This document shows positions 41,558 to 53,326 of a stretch of DNA of 64,000 bases, piece by piece. Below the pieces are notes generated by a model, which did no database searches, was not told where the DNA came from, and saw only the letters and a list, made by a program, of their open reading frames with translations. Position 1 is the first letter of the stretch. Each line of letters starts with the position of its first letter. This DNA comes from Semisulcospira habei (Eukaryota; Mollusca; Gastropoda; Semisulcospiridae), in contig BTPG01000001.1 of NCBI GenBank assembly GCA_036245525.1, positions 180,730,736 through 180,794,735 of the forward strand, in the 5' to 3' direction. Both the position numbers and the translations under genes were made by a program.

Positions 41558-42232
41558 AACATTTTTTTTTTTAATCTGAATAAAGTTTTAGGCATGCGAA
41601 TGCCTCTCTTACAAACTGCCCTGCTACCCAACACACATTAATATGCGCCAAACAACACAGCAAAGTATGAAAAAAAAAAAAAACAACACCAACATATATC
41701 AAGAACATTCAAAAGTACAAACAAGCATAAGAAAAGTGAAAATGAAAAATGAAACAGAGTATATACAAAAACTGCGACGTAAATTGGAAGTCATCATGTA
41801 ATGAGAAAATGTTTGTGAAAGTATAGCTGCAATACAGGAGAACTGCATCTGGTATTAGTTTCGCAGTAAAGAGCGATAAAGGCGATCTTAAAAAAAGAAG
41901 AAGTTAGAATAGACTTCAGATGGGGTAAATTATTCCATGCTTTTCAACCTGAAAAGGACAGGCTTTTTATGCATATATCTAGTATAGTTATTGGTAGGTG
42001 GAGCGAGCTGTTTCTCCTGTTCTGTTTGTGATTATCTGAAAACAGAGTTCGCAAATGGAGTGGGGCTTCTGGTGTAGAATCGTATGCATTAATACACACC
42101 GATTAAATTTGAATTGTTTGTATAATGCTAGCGGTTGAAGAGATTTGAAGTTTTGGTCCATTGGTGCGGGTCCAGGAAGTTTTAGTTTAACAGCTCGACG
42201 ATACAGAGAATTTACGTTTTTCATATGAACTT

Positions 42233-43912
42233 TGTTACGTTTGTGTTTTGTTTTTACATACTGTTGATCATAGGAAAGAGCCGAATACAGTTGAGCTATT
42301 TTGATAAGAATCACGTACCTTTTAGTGTGATTCGTTTTCTTTTCCATAGAGAATTCCGATCGATTTTTGTTGTGTAGCTAGAACGTTGCATATTTTCGCT
42401 ACATTGTTGCAAGGTTTGACCTACATTAGACTGGAAGGTTCCGGAAGGGTCGCGGCCGTTCTAGTGACCTCAAATATGACGTCAAAGTGATGTAGTAAAA
42501 ATGTTGGCTACATTTATGAAATGCACGGAGTTTCCGGAATGCACTTAGAATTTCGTGGAAGCTGGAGGATACGCTCAGGATGGCTCGTGAAGAACTCGAG
42601 AAGGCTCAGAGCAAAGGGAATGCATTACTATGACCATAAAGCCAAACCTCGGCGGTTCCAGCCAGGTGACCAGGTGTTGGTTCGTCTCCCCACCGACAAC
42701 AAGAAGCTCCTGATGCAGTAGAAGGGACCGTACCTGGTTGATACTGTGGATGGCATCAACGATTACATAGTCAAGGTCAACAACAAGATGACTTACCACG
42801 CGAATCTGCTGAAGAAATACGTTGAGAGAGGTCGTCATTATAAACCACAACAAGCGGCGTCGGTGTGTCTGACAGCTTACGAGAGACTAGACGACGAGAA
42901 CCTGTTCGAACTAAATGAACTCCGCCTACAAGAAGGGTGTTGAGGACAACCAGTTAGGTCAAAACCTGACCCAGGCACAACAAGAAGAGCTGAGAGTCAC
43001 AACTACGGAGTTCAAGCATCGGTTTACATCTGTCCCGGGGACAACAGACACCATCCAGCATGAAGATAAGCTGACAGTATTCGACCCAGGACCATCAACC
43101 CTTGAACTATCTGAACTCAGCCAAATTCACAAACTGCTCATCTCATGATCTGGCAATGTTCTTACAGAACTTTAACATTAAGTTACAGTCTATCAAGGGT
43201 TCACATAATTTTGGAGCGGATTAACTGAGCAGAGCAGTTTAAAGGGACATCTCTTTTCTTTGTTCATGACAGTTTAAAGGAACTGTGAGACAATTATTCC
43301 AGAGTAGTTTATTTGATTTAATTTTGATGTGAGAATATTATTGCTTATCATTCTGTGTAGATTGACACAGCCACAACCGTGTTTTGAGGTTTGAAAAGAA
43401 CTTTTATGAAATTTCGTTCTAAAAATAAAAATAAAAAAAGGGTAATGTTACGTTTGTGTTTGTGTTATTCTTTTTAGAGTATGTGTGTGCTAATCATAGG
43501 AAAGATCCGATTTCAGTTGAGTTATTTTGATAAGAATCACTACCTTTTAGTGTGATCGTTTTCTTTTGCATAGAGAATTCCGATCGATTTTTGTTTTGTA
43601 GCTAGAACGTTGCATATTTTCGCTACATTGTTGCAAAGTCTGACCTACATTAGACTGGAGGGTTCGGGAAGGGTCTCGGCCGTTCTAGTGACCTCAAATA
43701 TGACGTCGAAGTTTTATAGTATAGATTTTGGTTACTTTTAGAGAGTGCATCGTGAGAATAAAGTATTGTTTGAACTGTTACTCCAGTGTGGTTCTACAAC
43801 CTTGTGCCACGTGTCACGAGTTGCATATGAGTGAAGTTTTTCTTTTCAAGAATCCTACGTGATTGCGTCTGGTGTGATTGCATCATACTACGACATTGAC
43901 TACCACGTAGGA
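42233..43912 (+). mobile_element. Ty3/gypsy-type LTR element, internally deleted, integrase before RT
   Basis: The 5' LTR starts TGTTACG at 42233 and is cut short near 42520. The 3' LTR is 43446-43912. Both are flanked by the 5-base target duplication AACTT (42228-42232 and 43913-43917). The internal region encodes, in order: an integrase C-terminal GPY/F module (RRFQPGDQVLVRLP, GPYLVDTVDG, YHANLLKKYV) at 42590-42830; the RT start (LTQAQQEELRVTTTEF) near 42960; and the RNase H end (LQNFNIKLQSIKG) at 43160-43230. Frame changes and stops (TAG at 42719, TAA at 43220) make it dead. Integrase lying upstream of RT fits Gmr1-like gypsy elements. Confidence 0.85.
43446..43912 (+). repeat. 3' LTR of the gypsy element
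   Basis: Starts TGTTACGTTTGTG and ends near CTACCACGTA. It aligns with the first 290 bases of the 5' LTR and with the LTR at 62623-63349, from which it differs by a deletion of about 260 bases around 43720. The last bases read CGTAGGA where the other LTR has CGTAACA. Confidence 0.85.
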
Positions 43913-44308
43913 AACTTCACTACACCCGTCTCAGACAGTGGAACTTTAATCACTGTGCGTTTTTATATGCGCGTGGAAAGAAAATTTACAGATGTCAGGA
44001 TTAACTATAACTATGCGCCTGAGCTTAGAATAAAGGAACACGTTTTTGTACAAAGTTTTGCATATGTTATCAACATGTGGTTCCCAGTTCAACTGCGATG
44101 CTTAGTTACTTGTTCTATAGGCTGGCTATCTAGGCTAAGTGTTACATTTGGTAGACCGCACAAGTGTTTCTGGCGTGTTGCAACTAGCATACTATTTGTC
44201 TTTGGAATGCTAAAACGTGATTATCATTGCACCAGTCAGATGCTTCATTCAGACTCTGCTGGATTACCTCACTAATGTTCGCTAGCTCATTATTAGACGT
44301 GTGTACAG

Positions 44309-44752
44309 TAAGTTTTAGACAGCCTGTTTTAAAGGACTGTAGTAGGTGTTCCTAATTTTGTGGGCAGGTTTTAGGGCATAACCCCCCCCCCCCTCCTTCC
44401 GCCCCCACTCCTGCCTTTTTGCTTTTTACTTTTAATTATTAACTACTAGTAAAAACGACACGTGTCAAAATTAAGTTTTTATTTAAACAAACAAGTTTGC
44501 AGACGAATAGTTTAGAGTTGATTGTGGTCCCTGTGGTAATGGCTACGACAGACATATTAGTGTGCCTCTCACCAACAATGACGAGAGGTCGATAACTTTC
44601 GGCTCTACAGGATAAACCACAAATTGTAGCACATGTAGCTGTTATATTCTACGGTGTCGGTGTTAGTATGAGTGCTGAGCATTTCCACTGAATCACTGTA
44701 GCACATTTATAGCAGTGCTGCATTCGTATACTATGAAGAAAAACATACCATC

Positions 44753-44758
<6 letters not shown>
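44309..44758. other. No gene recognised
   Basis: A/T-rich sequence with a C run near 44383-44395. No domain or repeat family was recognised. Confidence 0.5.

Positions 44759-44811
<53 letters not shown>
44759..44811. repeat. (CT)n microsatellite
   Basis: Marks the 5' boundary of LINE copy 2. The GDS block of the esterase expected upstream is absent. Confidence 0.97.
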
Positions 44812-44812
<1 letters not shown>

Positions 44813-45743
44813 AGAATGGCTGCGCAATCAGCGCCAGTCACGACACATCTGCAGAGTTGTGTTTCACGTCGGCATCAACAGCTGCATGCAACAGGGCCCT
44901 GTCACCAAGCCGGGGTGGATACAGCTCCTCCGTCTTCTGACCTCCGTTTTCCCCAATGCCCGCATTCAGGCCTCTGCCATCATGCCCCCGAGAGGTCAGA
45001 ACCACCCCCTCTTTGCCCCCGCCTCCATGTCCAATGACGCCCTAAGGGAGGCCTGTGAGCAGATGAGGATTCTGTTCACGGACCACACCTCCATCTTCCT
45101 CACAGCCAACAGAGCCCCCCGAAAGAAGCTCTACCAGGACGGCACCCACCCGAGTACTGCTGGTGCCATGAAGCTGGCACTGAACATTCGCTTTGCAGGT
45201 GTTCCACGCCAGCCCCACAGCGGACACGGGATGGAGGAGAGCCGCCGTGCCAGCAGCCAGCCTCTTCACATCTACAACCAGAAGCAAGAGTCCCTCAGGC
45301 CATTCAGCGGAGCCAGACACCAACAGCAGGACCTGAGACTTGGTAGAACTCTGCAAAACTACGAGCAACCACAGCGCGACCAGCTTCAGGCCCACAACAC
45401 CCGCCAGCCAGGCCACGCCTTTACCGCCCCGCGTCCTCAGCAAGGTCAGGGCGGGCCAGTGGTGACGTCACAGGGGGAATTTCCCAACATGGCAGCGGCT
45501 AGTACTTACCAGCCGGTCACCCCTTCGCTGCGCCCGCCGCAGTTGCAGCAAAAGCGCCGCCCAGAGGGTGGGAACAATCGCCACCAACAGAGACAACCCC
45601 TCCCAATCCCCTACAGACAATGCAGCTTATGGCACAGCTGCTGCTGCCGTATCTACCTGCATGTGTTTAATTGTTTACTTCGTCAATACCGGAACGCAGA
45701 GTGTGACCTCTGCGGAACGAAACTAACTTGCCAATCTGAATGA
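44813..45743 (+). pseudogene. LINE ORF1 esterase, N-truncated (copy 2)
   Basis: The open frame shows HVGINSC, SAIMPPRGQNHPLF and DGTHPSTAGAMKLALNI, the later blocks of an SGNH esterase with the catalytic Asp-His. A Gln/Pro/Arg-rich tail of about 150 residues follows, possibly nucleic-acid binding. The nucleophile block (GDS) and the coiled coil are missing at the (CT)n boundary, so the piece cannot be a working esterase. Confidence 0.75.
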
Positions 45744-46140
45744 AAAAGGCACAATTCCTCATGCGCCCCTGCTGCTGCACGGACTCATGAGGATGCATGC
45801 TGACTACAAAATACAAATGCAAAAGGCATGGATCCTCATGAGCCCTTGCAGCTGCTCTGGCTCATGCGGATAGATACCTCATGCTGACCGCAAATTCTAA
45901 ATGCAGAGGGCATAGATCCGCATGCGCCCATGCGGTTGCACGGTCTCTGTAGGATACTACTGGCCGCGATTACTACCTGTTCAAATGCAAGAGGCATGGA
46001 TCCTCGTGAGCCCCTGCACATGCACGGGCTTATGAGGATAAATACCACATGCCATCTACAAGCCTCAAATGCAAGAGACATAGATCCTCATGAGCTCCTG
46101 CAGGTGCATGTGCTCGTAAGGATAGATGCCTCATGCAGGT
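45735..46140. repeat. Five-unit tandem array (about 85 bases per unit) with hairpin-forming units
   Basis: Units start near 45744, 45812, 45897, 45983 and 46067 with AATGCAAGAGGCATGGATCC-type sequence. In each, ATCCTCATGAGCCC is followed after about 10-14 bases by a near reverse complement such as GGGCTCATGAGGAT. At least one unit shows changes on both arms. No such array is present in the copy 1 spacer. Confidence 0.82.
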
Positions 46141-49100
46141 TACATTCACATCTGTGTTTCTCACGAGTGTAAATTAGTACCTTTAGTAATGCATGATAAA
46201 AGTGTGTATGGTGCCGTATCTTCATTGCTTCTGTTGATACACGACTGACTTGCCCGGACTTCGGGACTTCTCTCACATTCTTCCTTGCGGACTAGACTGA
46301 GTGTCTTGAGTGAACGCTGCGTTGCTTACATTCCACTGAGCACTTCCGTGTCGAAGCTTTATTTAAGCGTTCTCACCTAAATCGGCGTTTATTAAACCGT
46401 ACTATAGACATTGCAGGAAATTTGACTGAACACTGATGGGCTGTTTTATTTACAGCGATTTGTTTTATTGTGAGTGCTCCGCGGCGTAAGTTCTGTTTTC
46501 GTCGTCGTTGCATGTATTTATCCGCGGCAACACAAACAATTCCTAAACAGACGTGGAGTATTTTGACATTGCTACTTCAGGGTAGCGTACATTGATACTT
46601 CCCGTATACACTTCAGATGTGGGAGAGTTTTTTTTCCCGCAACGCATGTTTGATTATCACATAAATTTTTGTCTTTATACGTTATTGTTTTCTTTGATTG
46701 TTTTTTTTTTCTCTCTTTACATTGGCTTTCCATCTTTGATTGACGTTTGCTCAACCACCGCTATTGTGAAACAAAATACAGCTGTTAGCGAAAAACTCAT
46801 GGCTAGAGGCAAACAACAAGAACATAAATTACGAGTGGGTAACCTCAACGTTTTCCATCTTTATAATAAGGTATCTGACCTGTCGGCGTTTCTTAACAGT
46901 CCCACACCGTTCGACATTTTCGGCCTTACCGAGTCACGCCTAAATTCAAATATCAGTGATGATGCCGTGAAAATTCCTAATTTTAGTATCATGAGAAGAG
47001 ATTCCTCCTGTCACGGTCAAACAGGCATTGCTGTATACGTTCATCACTCTATCGAACACTTAGTCCGTAGACGTAAAGACTTAGAAACGGCTGAAGTAGA
47101 GTGTGTGGATTGAGGTCAAAAGCCCGTACTGCTCACCGTCATTTGTTGGTTTTCTTTACCGCAATCCGGCGTCTAACTTCGAGTGGTATGATAATTTTAC
47201 TACTAACCTAGACAAAGTGTATAAAGGGCAAAATGACGTCATTTTTCTTGGTGACTTTAATATAGATATGCTTAAACCCCATCCCGCATGGGACACTACA
47301 TTTTCTTTATTTGGCCTAGTACAGCTAGTTAAATCCCCCACCAGAATTACCGCCGCGAGCTCTACACTCATTGACAAACAAACCGCAGGCGGTGTCAGAA
47401 ACATCGTCATACCACAACAACCTACAGGTCGTTTAAGCATTTCAGTCGTAGTGAGTTTCTACACGAACTTAATAACACTCCTTTTTGACGATGTCCTTCT
47501 CACAGATGATCCAAATATTGCGCTGTCCACTTGGTACAGATTATTCCTTGGAGTATTAGACAGACATGCGCCGATTAGAACAAAAAGAGTAAAGAGTGAG
47601 ATACTTCCCCCTTGGCTGACAAAAGAAATAATGCATGCCATGTCGGTGCGAAATGACCTAAAAAGAGAAAAGAACTTTGATGAATTTAAAAAGCAGCGAA
47701 ACCGTGTGAGGTCAATGGTGCGAGCCGCGAGGAAAGACTTTATCCGCAACACTGTCAAGGACAACAAAGATGTGTCAGCAGTGTGGCGAGTACTGAATTC
47801 GATCACTCGAGGCAATAGCAGTAGGTCAACAACCATCCCCATTAATCTCTCCGCCGACACATTCAACGAACATTTTTTGTCTGTTGCGGATTTGATAACT
47901 ACTCTTAGTCGTGATACAGAGGCTGACATATGCCCCGATTACTTAGTTAATTTCTGCAATAGAAAAACAACTGGCACACTACCATTTAATATCCCCATAC
48001 TTGCTGTGCACGAAGTGGGCAAACTAACTAGTGACCTAGCTAATAAGAAGTCCTCCGGCCATGATGATATCAACCCACAAATATTAAAGTTGTCTGTACC
48101 ATACATCATAGAGACCCTTACTTATATTTACAACTTATGTATTCAAAAGAATGTATTCCCTACAGACCTAAAAGTTGCAAAAGTCGTTCCACTGCCAAAA
48201 TCAAAAGATCGTACTGACCCTAACAACTATAGACCTATTTCTCTGCTGTCAGTATTATCTAAACCCTTCGAAAGGCATATACGTAAACACCTGTCTGACT
48301 ACTTAGAATCGCGAAAGTTGCTCCATTCGTCTCAGTCAGGATTTCACCCTCGGCAATCATGTCATACGGCTCTGAGCAGATTAACAGACACATGGCTTTC
48401 AAATATGAATAATTTGCAGATGACAGGTGTAATGTATCTTGACTTTAGAAAGGCTTTCGACTTAGTGAACCATACAATATTGATTTCCAAACTTAAGCAT
48501 TATCTTCGAAACAACATGGCTGTTTCCTTTTTATGTCATACCTCGAAAACAGAAAGTAATTGTTAATGGAGCCTACTCTTCTACTAAAGATGTTAAACTC
48601 GGGGTTCCGCAGGGGTCAATCTTAGGTCCTCTTTTATTTTGTATTTACATCAATGACCTGCCTCTAAGTCTCACCTACGAAGCAACACAGTGTGATATGT
48701 TCCCCGATGATACCTCAATCCACACAGATAACAAAGACATACGTGAAGTTGAAAACGGCCTTAAAAAAAGTCTCGACGATATATCAGCATGGTGTAAAGT
48801 CAACTCAATGAGTCTGCATCCTACTAAAACAAAATCTATGATTATTGCAACACGCCAAAAGCACCAGTTAAACCTTTAAAGCTTAATCTATCACTCGGCG
48901 ACGACATCATAGAACAGGTAGCCGAACATCGTCACAATTGATAATCAGCTGAGGTGGCAGATGCACATTGACAATGTCTGTAAAACGGTCTCGAGAAATG
49001 TCTTTATGTTATCGAAATTAAAGTATTACACAGATAGTGAAACCAGAAAATTGTTCAGTAATGCACACATCATGTCACATATAAACTACGCATCGACGGT

Positions 49101-49469
49101 GTGGGATTGTTGCAGTGATGTCCACTTAAAAAGACTAAATTCTTTACATAGGAGAATGGCAAAATTAATTCTTCCCGACCCGCACTTGACGACCGAGGAA
49201 AAACTCAGTAAAGCTGGATTCCTGCCCCTTCAAAATCATTTTAAATATAACAAAGGGGTACTGATGTATAAAGTGTGTGTTACGTGGTGGAGTTGTAGTC
49301 GAAGTATGATGAACACACCAGACACACACACACGTAGAGTTCTTTAAAATAAACCTCGTTCAGCTGCAGTCCGTCACACGTGGCTTAAGGAGGTAGACAA
49401 TACTGGAGTAACACTTCCAACAATATTTAATTCAGCAATGCGATATCCACACAGTCTCTCTCTCTCTCT

Positions 49470-52325
49470 TGGCTTGACTTCGCGAACGAAGATTTTATAG
49501 GAGTTGCCCACGACGTCTGCAGGCTTGTTCGTGGCTGCGGAGGCCAATCCGAGACAGGCAGGTTCGACCGCAGTGGCTGTAGGGGAAGGTATGGCCAGGG
49601 TTCTGAGCTGCGGCATCTCTGTTTTTTCTCCTGAGCCGCTTGTCCTTAAGGCTAGCTCTGTGAGAGTCCTCAAAGGAGACAGCTGCCTTGTAAATGGTGG
49701 AGCGCCAGGTGTCACGGTCCGCAGCAAGCGAAGACCACTGGTGGTGGTCGATTTGGCAGGCACTAAGTGACTTCTTGAGACAGTCTTTGTATCTCTTCTT
49801 TGGTGCCCCTCTGTCACGGTGTCCAGTAGCAAGCTCGCCGAACAGGGTGATCTTTGGTAGGCGATGATCCTCCATCCTGGAGACATGCCCCGCCCAGCGG
49901 AGCTGTGTCCGCAGCAGCAAAGCCTCGATGCTCACAGCTTCAGCCTGTTCAAGGACCTCGACGTTGGTGACATAGTCACTCCAGTGAATGCCCAGGATGG
50001 TACGCAGGCAGCGCTGGTGGAAGCGTTCGAGGAGTCGTAGTTGGCTGCGGTAGAGGGCCCAGGACTCGGAACCATACAGCAGGGTGGTGAGGACCACAGC
50101 TCTGTACACGCTGATCTTGGTGCCTGTTTTCAGCTGTTGATTGTGCCACACCCGCTTGAAAAGTCGCCCGAAAGCGCTGTTCGCTTTTGCCAGCCTGCTG
50201 TTAAGCTCCTTGTCCAGCTTGGCGTCCGACGTGATAATGCAGCCAAGGTAAGTAAACTGGTGCACTGACTTTAGTTCAGACTCGCCAATGGTGATGTGAG
50301 GAGGGCGATACACTGTCTTGGGTGCCGGCTGATGGAGGACCTCTGTCTTTTTCAGACTGACCTCGAGTCCAAAGAGCTGGGCAGCATCTGCGAAGCAAGA
50401 CGTGATGCGCTGCAGGGCTCTCTCTGTGTGTGCAACGAGGGCAGCATCATCAGCAAAAAGCAGCTCACGAATCAGTTGGTCTAGGGTTTTCGTGTGGGCC
50501 TGCAGTCGTCTGAGGTTGAACAGGCTGCCATCGAGACGATACCTGATGTACACTGCATCATCATCATCGAGGTCCACTGTGGCCTGCTTCAACATCATGC
50601 TAAAAAAGATGGTGAAGAGGGTTGGTGCCAGCACGCAGCCCTGCTTTACGCCGTTGAGAATAGGGAATGGTTCTGAGAGGTCATTGTTGAGTCTGACCTG
50701 GCCTTGCTGGTCCTCGTGTAGCTGGACAATCATGTTGAGGAACTTTGGGGGACAGCCAAGTCGCTCCAGGATCTGCCACATGCCTTGCCTGCTCACATTG
50801 TCGAACGCTTTTGTTAGGTCGACAAATGTTACGTACAGCCCTTTGTTCTGCTCGCGGCACTTCTCCTGTAGCTGTCTCAGCACAAAGACCATATCGGTGG
50901 TGCTCCTGTTTGCTCTGAAGCCACACTGGCCCTCTGGGAGTTGGTCTTCAGCGATGGCAGGTACCAGCCGATTCAGGAGCAGCCTTGCAAGGATTTTCCC
51001 AGCAATGGACAGCAGGGTAATTCCCCGATAGTTGGAACAGTCAGACTTCTCGCCTTTGTTCTTGTACAGGGTGATAACGACTGCATCACGGAGATCTTTT
51101 GGTAGTGTTCCTTCCTCCCAGCAGCAGAGAAAGAGGTCATGGAGCTTGTTGTGCAGTGCTGTGCCTCCATGTTTCCAGACCTCTGGCGGTATTCCATCAA
51201 TGCCTGCTGCTTTGCCACTCTTGAGCTGGTGGATGGCTGTGAGGGTCTCTTCAGCGGTGGGCGGTTCGTCCAATTCAATCTTTACGGGGAGGTGTGGGAT
51301 TTGTAGGACGACTGCTTCTTGAACAGTGCGCTCAGCGCTGAAGAGGCTCTGAAAGTATTCCGACCAGCGGTTCAAGATGGAGGTATTATCTGTGAGGAGT
51401 GCCTGGCCATTCGCGCTTCGCAGGGGACTTTGTACCAGGTGCCTGGGGCCATACACTGCTTTCAGTGCTTCGTAGAAGCCCCTGTAGTCACCATTGTCAG
51501 CACAAAGCTGGGTCCTCTGTGCAAGTCTGGTCCACCACTCATTCTGGAGATCTCTGAGCTTGCGCTGGAGACTGCTGCAGACGAGGCGGAAGGCAGACTT
51601 CTTCACAGGGCAGGAAGGCTGGGCTAGGTGGGCCTGATGGGCGGCTCTTTTATTTGCTAGGTGTTCCTGGATCTCTACATCGTTTTCGTCAAACCAGTCT
51701 TTGTTCTTCTTTCTGGCGAAACCCAAGACTTCTGCAGAGGATTTTGCAATAGCAGTTTTCAGTTGTTCCCAAAGTGTTTCAGGGGAGGAGTCTACTGGGT
51801 CCGCTGTGTCTTTGAGCCTGCGCTGTAAATCTGTCTGAAAGGCAGCTTTCACATCGTCACGCTGAAGGCTGGCAACATCAAGCTTTTTCTTGGGGGGCCC
51901 CCATTTCTTGGGTTTTGGCTTGAAGTGGAGCCTGAGTTTGCAGCGGACAAGGCGGTGGTCAGTGTGGCACTCTGCGCTGGGCATCACTCTGGTGAGGAGG
52001 ACGTCACTGCGGTCCCTCTGACGCACTAGGACATAGTCGATAAGGTGCCAGTGTTTGGAGCGAGGATGCATCCAGGTGGTCTTTCGACTGTCCTTTTGCT
52101 GAAAAGTAGTATTGGTGATGACCAGTTGCTGCTCCGCACAGAACTCCAACAGTAGGCGGCCATTGTCATTGCAGTTCCCCACGCCATGCTTGCCGAGGAC
52201 TCCTTTCCAGGCTTCAGAGTCCTGGCCCACTCTGGCGTTGAAGTCGCCAAGGATGATGACTTTGTCGTCTGCAGGGGTACTCTGTAGGAGGCTGCGCAGG
52301 TCAGTGTAAAACTTGTCCTTACTGA
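49470..52325 (-). mobile_element. RTE/Proto2-like LINE, copy 1, 5'-truncated
   Basis: A long open frame fills most of the unit. The 3' UTR is only about 25-30 bases (CTTCGTTCGCGAAGTCAAGC on the minus strand) before a CT/GA run. A similar AGTCTCT occurs on both sides (49427 and 52331), a possible target duplication. The 5' end falls within the endonuclease domain. It lies inside the solo LTR. Confidence 0.85.
49495..52230 (-). CDS. LINE endonuclease (C-terminal part) and reverse transcriptase, 911 codons open
   Basis: This is a retrotransposon polyprotein. Endonuclease end blocks are TTWMHPRSKHWHLIDYVLV and the TDHRLV motif with catalytic His. The RT blocks are SNYRGITLLSIAGKILARLL, GQCGFRANRSTTDMVF, FVDLTKAFDNVSR, NGVKQGCVLAPTLF and LLFADDAALVAHTE. 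The C-terminus holds a CxxC-type zinc finger (CGRTCLSRIGLRSHEQ). Homology extends a little upstream of the first Met to about 52320, so the true start is lost by 5' truncation. The RT frame is fully open with an intact FADD site, so the copy is young. RTE/Proto2-like is my best classification from the domain layout. Confidence 0.85.
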   Translation of the reverse strand: MGQDSEAWKGVLGKHGVGNCNDNGRLLLEFCAEQQLVITNTTFQQKDSRKTTWMHPRSKHWHLIDYVLVRQRDRSDVLLTRVMPSAECHTDHRLVRCKLRLHFKPKPKKWGPPKKKLDVASLQRDDVKAAFQTDLQRRLKDTADPVDSSPETLWEQLKTAIAKSSAEVLGFARKKNKDWFDENDVEIQEHLANKRAAHQAHLAQPSCPVKKSAFRLVCSSLQRKLRDLQNEWWTRLAQRTQLCADNGDYRGFYEALKAVYGPRHLVQSPLRSANGQALLTDNTSILNRWSEYFQSLFSAERTVQEAVVLQIPHLPVKIELDEPPTAEETLTAIHQLKSGKAAGIDGIPPEVWKHGGTALHNKLHDLFLCCWEEGTLPKDLRDAVVITLYKNKGEKSDCSNYRGITLLSIAGKILARLLLNRLVPAIAEDQLPEGQCGFRANRSTTDMVFVLRQLQEKCREQNKGLYVTFVDLTKAFDNVSRQGMWQILERLGCPPKFLNMIVQLHEDQQGQVRLNNDLSEPFPILNGVKQGCVLAPTLFTIFFSMMLKQATVDLDDDDAVYIRYRLDGSLFNLRRLQAHTKTLDQLIRELLFADDAALVAHTERALQRITSCFADAAQLFGLEVSLKKTEVLHQPAPKTVYRPPHITIGESELKSVHQFTYLGCIITSDAKLDKELNSRLAKANSAFGRLFKRVWHNQQLKTGTKISVYRAVVLTTLLYGSESWALYRSQLRLLERFHQRCLRTILGIHWSDYVTNVEVLEQAEAVSIEALLLRTQLRWAGHVSRMEDHRLPKITLFGELATGHRDRGAPKKRYKDCLKKSLSACQIDHHQWSSLAADRDTWRSTIYKAAVSFEDSHRASLKDKRLRRKNRDAAAQNPGHTFPYSHCGRTCLSRIGLRSHEQACRRRGQLL

Positions 52326-53265
52326 TACAAAGTCTCTTCTGCTATGTCCACACTGCGACACAAAGTTTCTCATACACAGCGTCTCCCGCAATAAACTACG
52401 TGTCTCTACAACTGACAAAGCAAGACAATGTACGACCGGGCTTTCCTAGCGCCCTCCTTATAAATACTATCAAATTCCAGAATCTTCTACGGAAAACATA
52501 CAACTCAACCAATCAGAACGAAACACGCAGCCGAAGCTCATTAACATAAACTTTCCAGAAACAATATAACAGGCTACAAAAATTCGGCTACTCACTTCAG
52601 CTCTAAATTCTAGCGTATAATTAAGTCACATAAAAGTATGGTATCCATATCACCACGTTCTATGATAGCTCAAAAAGGTACGAGAACATTTCCAAAACAA
52701 AATAAAGGCTGCTCACTTCACGCGCAGAGGAAAACAAAAAGTAGCGAAAATGTTGCGATGTCAACTAACCGACGTGACACTTACGAGGCCACTAGACAGT
52801 TCGACCTTCCTAGAACGTTCCGGACTAAACACAACAAAAAGAAATCGGCTCTACTCACGAACAAAAGAAAATCTTACTAAAAAGACACGTGAATCGAAAC
52901 CAAGATAGCTCAAATAAACATCGGATCGTTACCTACGATCAACACACGCACGCTCTCTCAGGATAACACAACCACAATCGTAACAGTGTGGAATCATAGC
53001 GCTCCAGAATATCTAGAGTTGTTTAAAAAATCAGATTCCTGCTATGGGAACATGAGGGGTCTTTATATTGTTCCAAAACCCCGAATAGATATATTTAAAA
53101 CTATTTGTCATTTGCGGGTTCCACACGTTAAAGCCACTCCGACATTATCTCGTTCAAGGCAAGTCTTTATAGGTATCTGACATTACTCAAATAATAATAT
53201 CTAGTTATTCGTAGATACACGAATGTACGTGTATATTCTAACAATCATGTGTATGTGTGTGTGTG

Positions 53266-53270
53266 TGTGC

Positions 53271-53324
<54 letters not shown>
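53266..53324. repeat. (GT)n microsatellite in LINE copy 2 3' UTR
   Basis: GT dinucleotides with two interruptions near 53270. Confidence 0.95.

Positions 53325-53326
<2 letters not shown>

Larger units (their letters stand above)
41555..44308 (-). mobile_element. CR1-like LINE copy 3, 3' part, split by a gypsy element
   Basis: Minus-strand sequence matches copy 1 from about 38640 to its 3' end. It covers DWCINNH-like, EQVTKHR-like, VPLSGTV-side and NSLYRRAVKLKLPGPAP segments, then the 3' UTR with GGTAGCAGGGCAGTTTGTAAG. The segment is cut at 42233-43912 by an LTR retrotransposon with target duplications. The homology resumes on both sides exactly at the cut. It is 5'-truncated near 44308. Confidence 0.85.
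49278..52985. mobile_element. Probable solo LTR carrying a nested LINE
   Basis: The ends are TGTTACG at 49278 and CGTAACA at 52985, with a 5-base target duplication GTGTG at 49273-49277 and 52986-52990. Without the nested LINE the unit is about 850 bases and non-coding, as expected for a solo LTR. The terminal heptamers equal those of the gypsy LTRs at 42233 and 62623, though the body differs. No second LTR or internal region is present. Confidence 0.72.
46799..53180 (+). pseudogene. LINE ORF2: endonuclease and reverse transcriptase, broken (copy 2)
   Basis: The start is MARGKQQEHKLRVGNLNVF. Endonuclease blocks GNLNV, FGLTESRL, GFLYRNPA and FLGDFNIDML are present, but the DHIYT block is lost after STLID (about 47383), where sequence has been deleted. 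RT landmarks include NNYRPISLLSVLSKPFER, MYLDFRKAFD, GVPQGSILGPLLF and NSLHRRMAKLILP. Frame changes occur near 47107, 48545 and 48880-48960. The catalytic site reads FPDD instead of FADD at about 48700. The C-terminus is displaced to 52991-53180 by the nested LTR. Non-functional. Confidence 0.85.

Noticed and set aside
43859..44275. A 138-codon plus-strand frame after the gypsy LTR
   Set aside because: It starts inside the LTR and continues antisense over LINE copy 3. It has no recognisable features.
50402..51031. A 209-codon plus-strand frame opposite the RTE/Proto2-like LINE
   Set aside because: It is the antisense shadow of the RT, and a matching shadow exists at 56554-57018 in copy 2.
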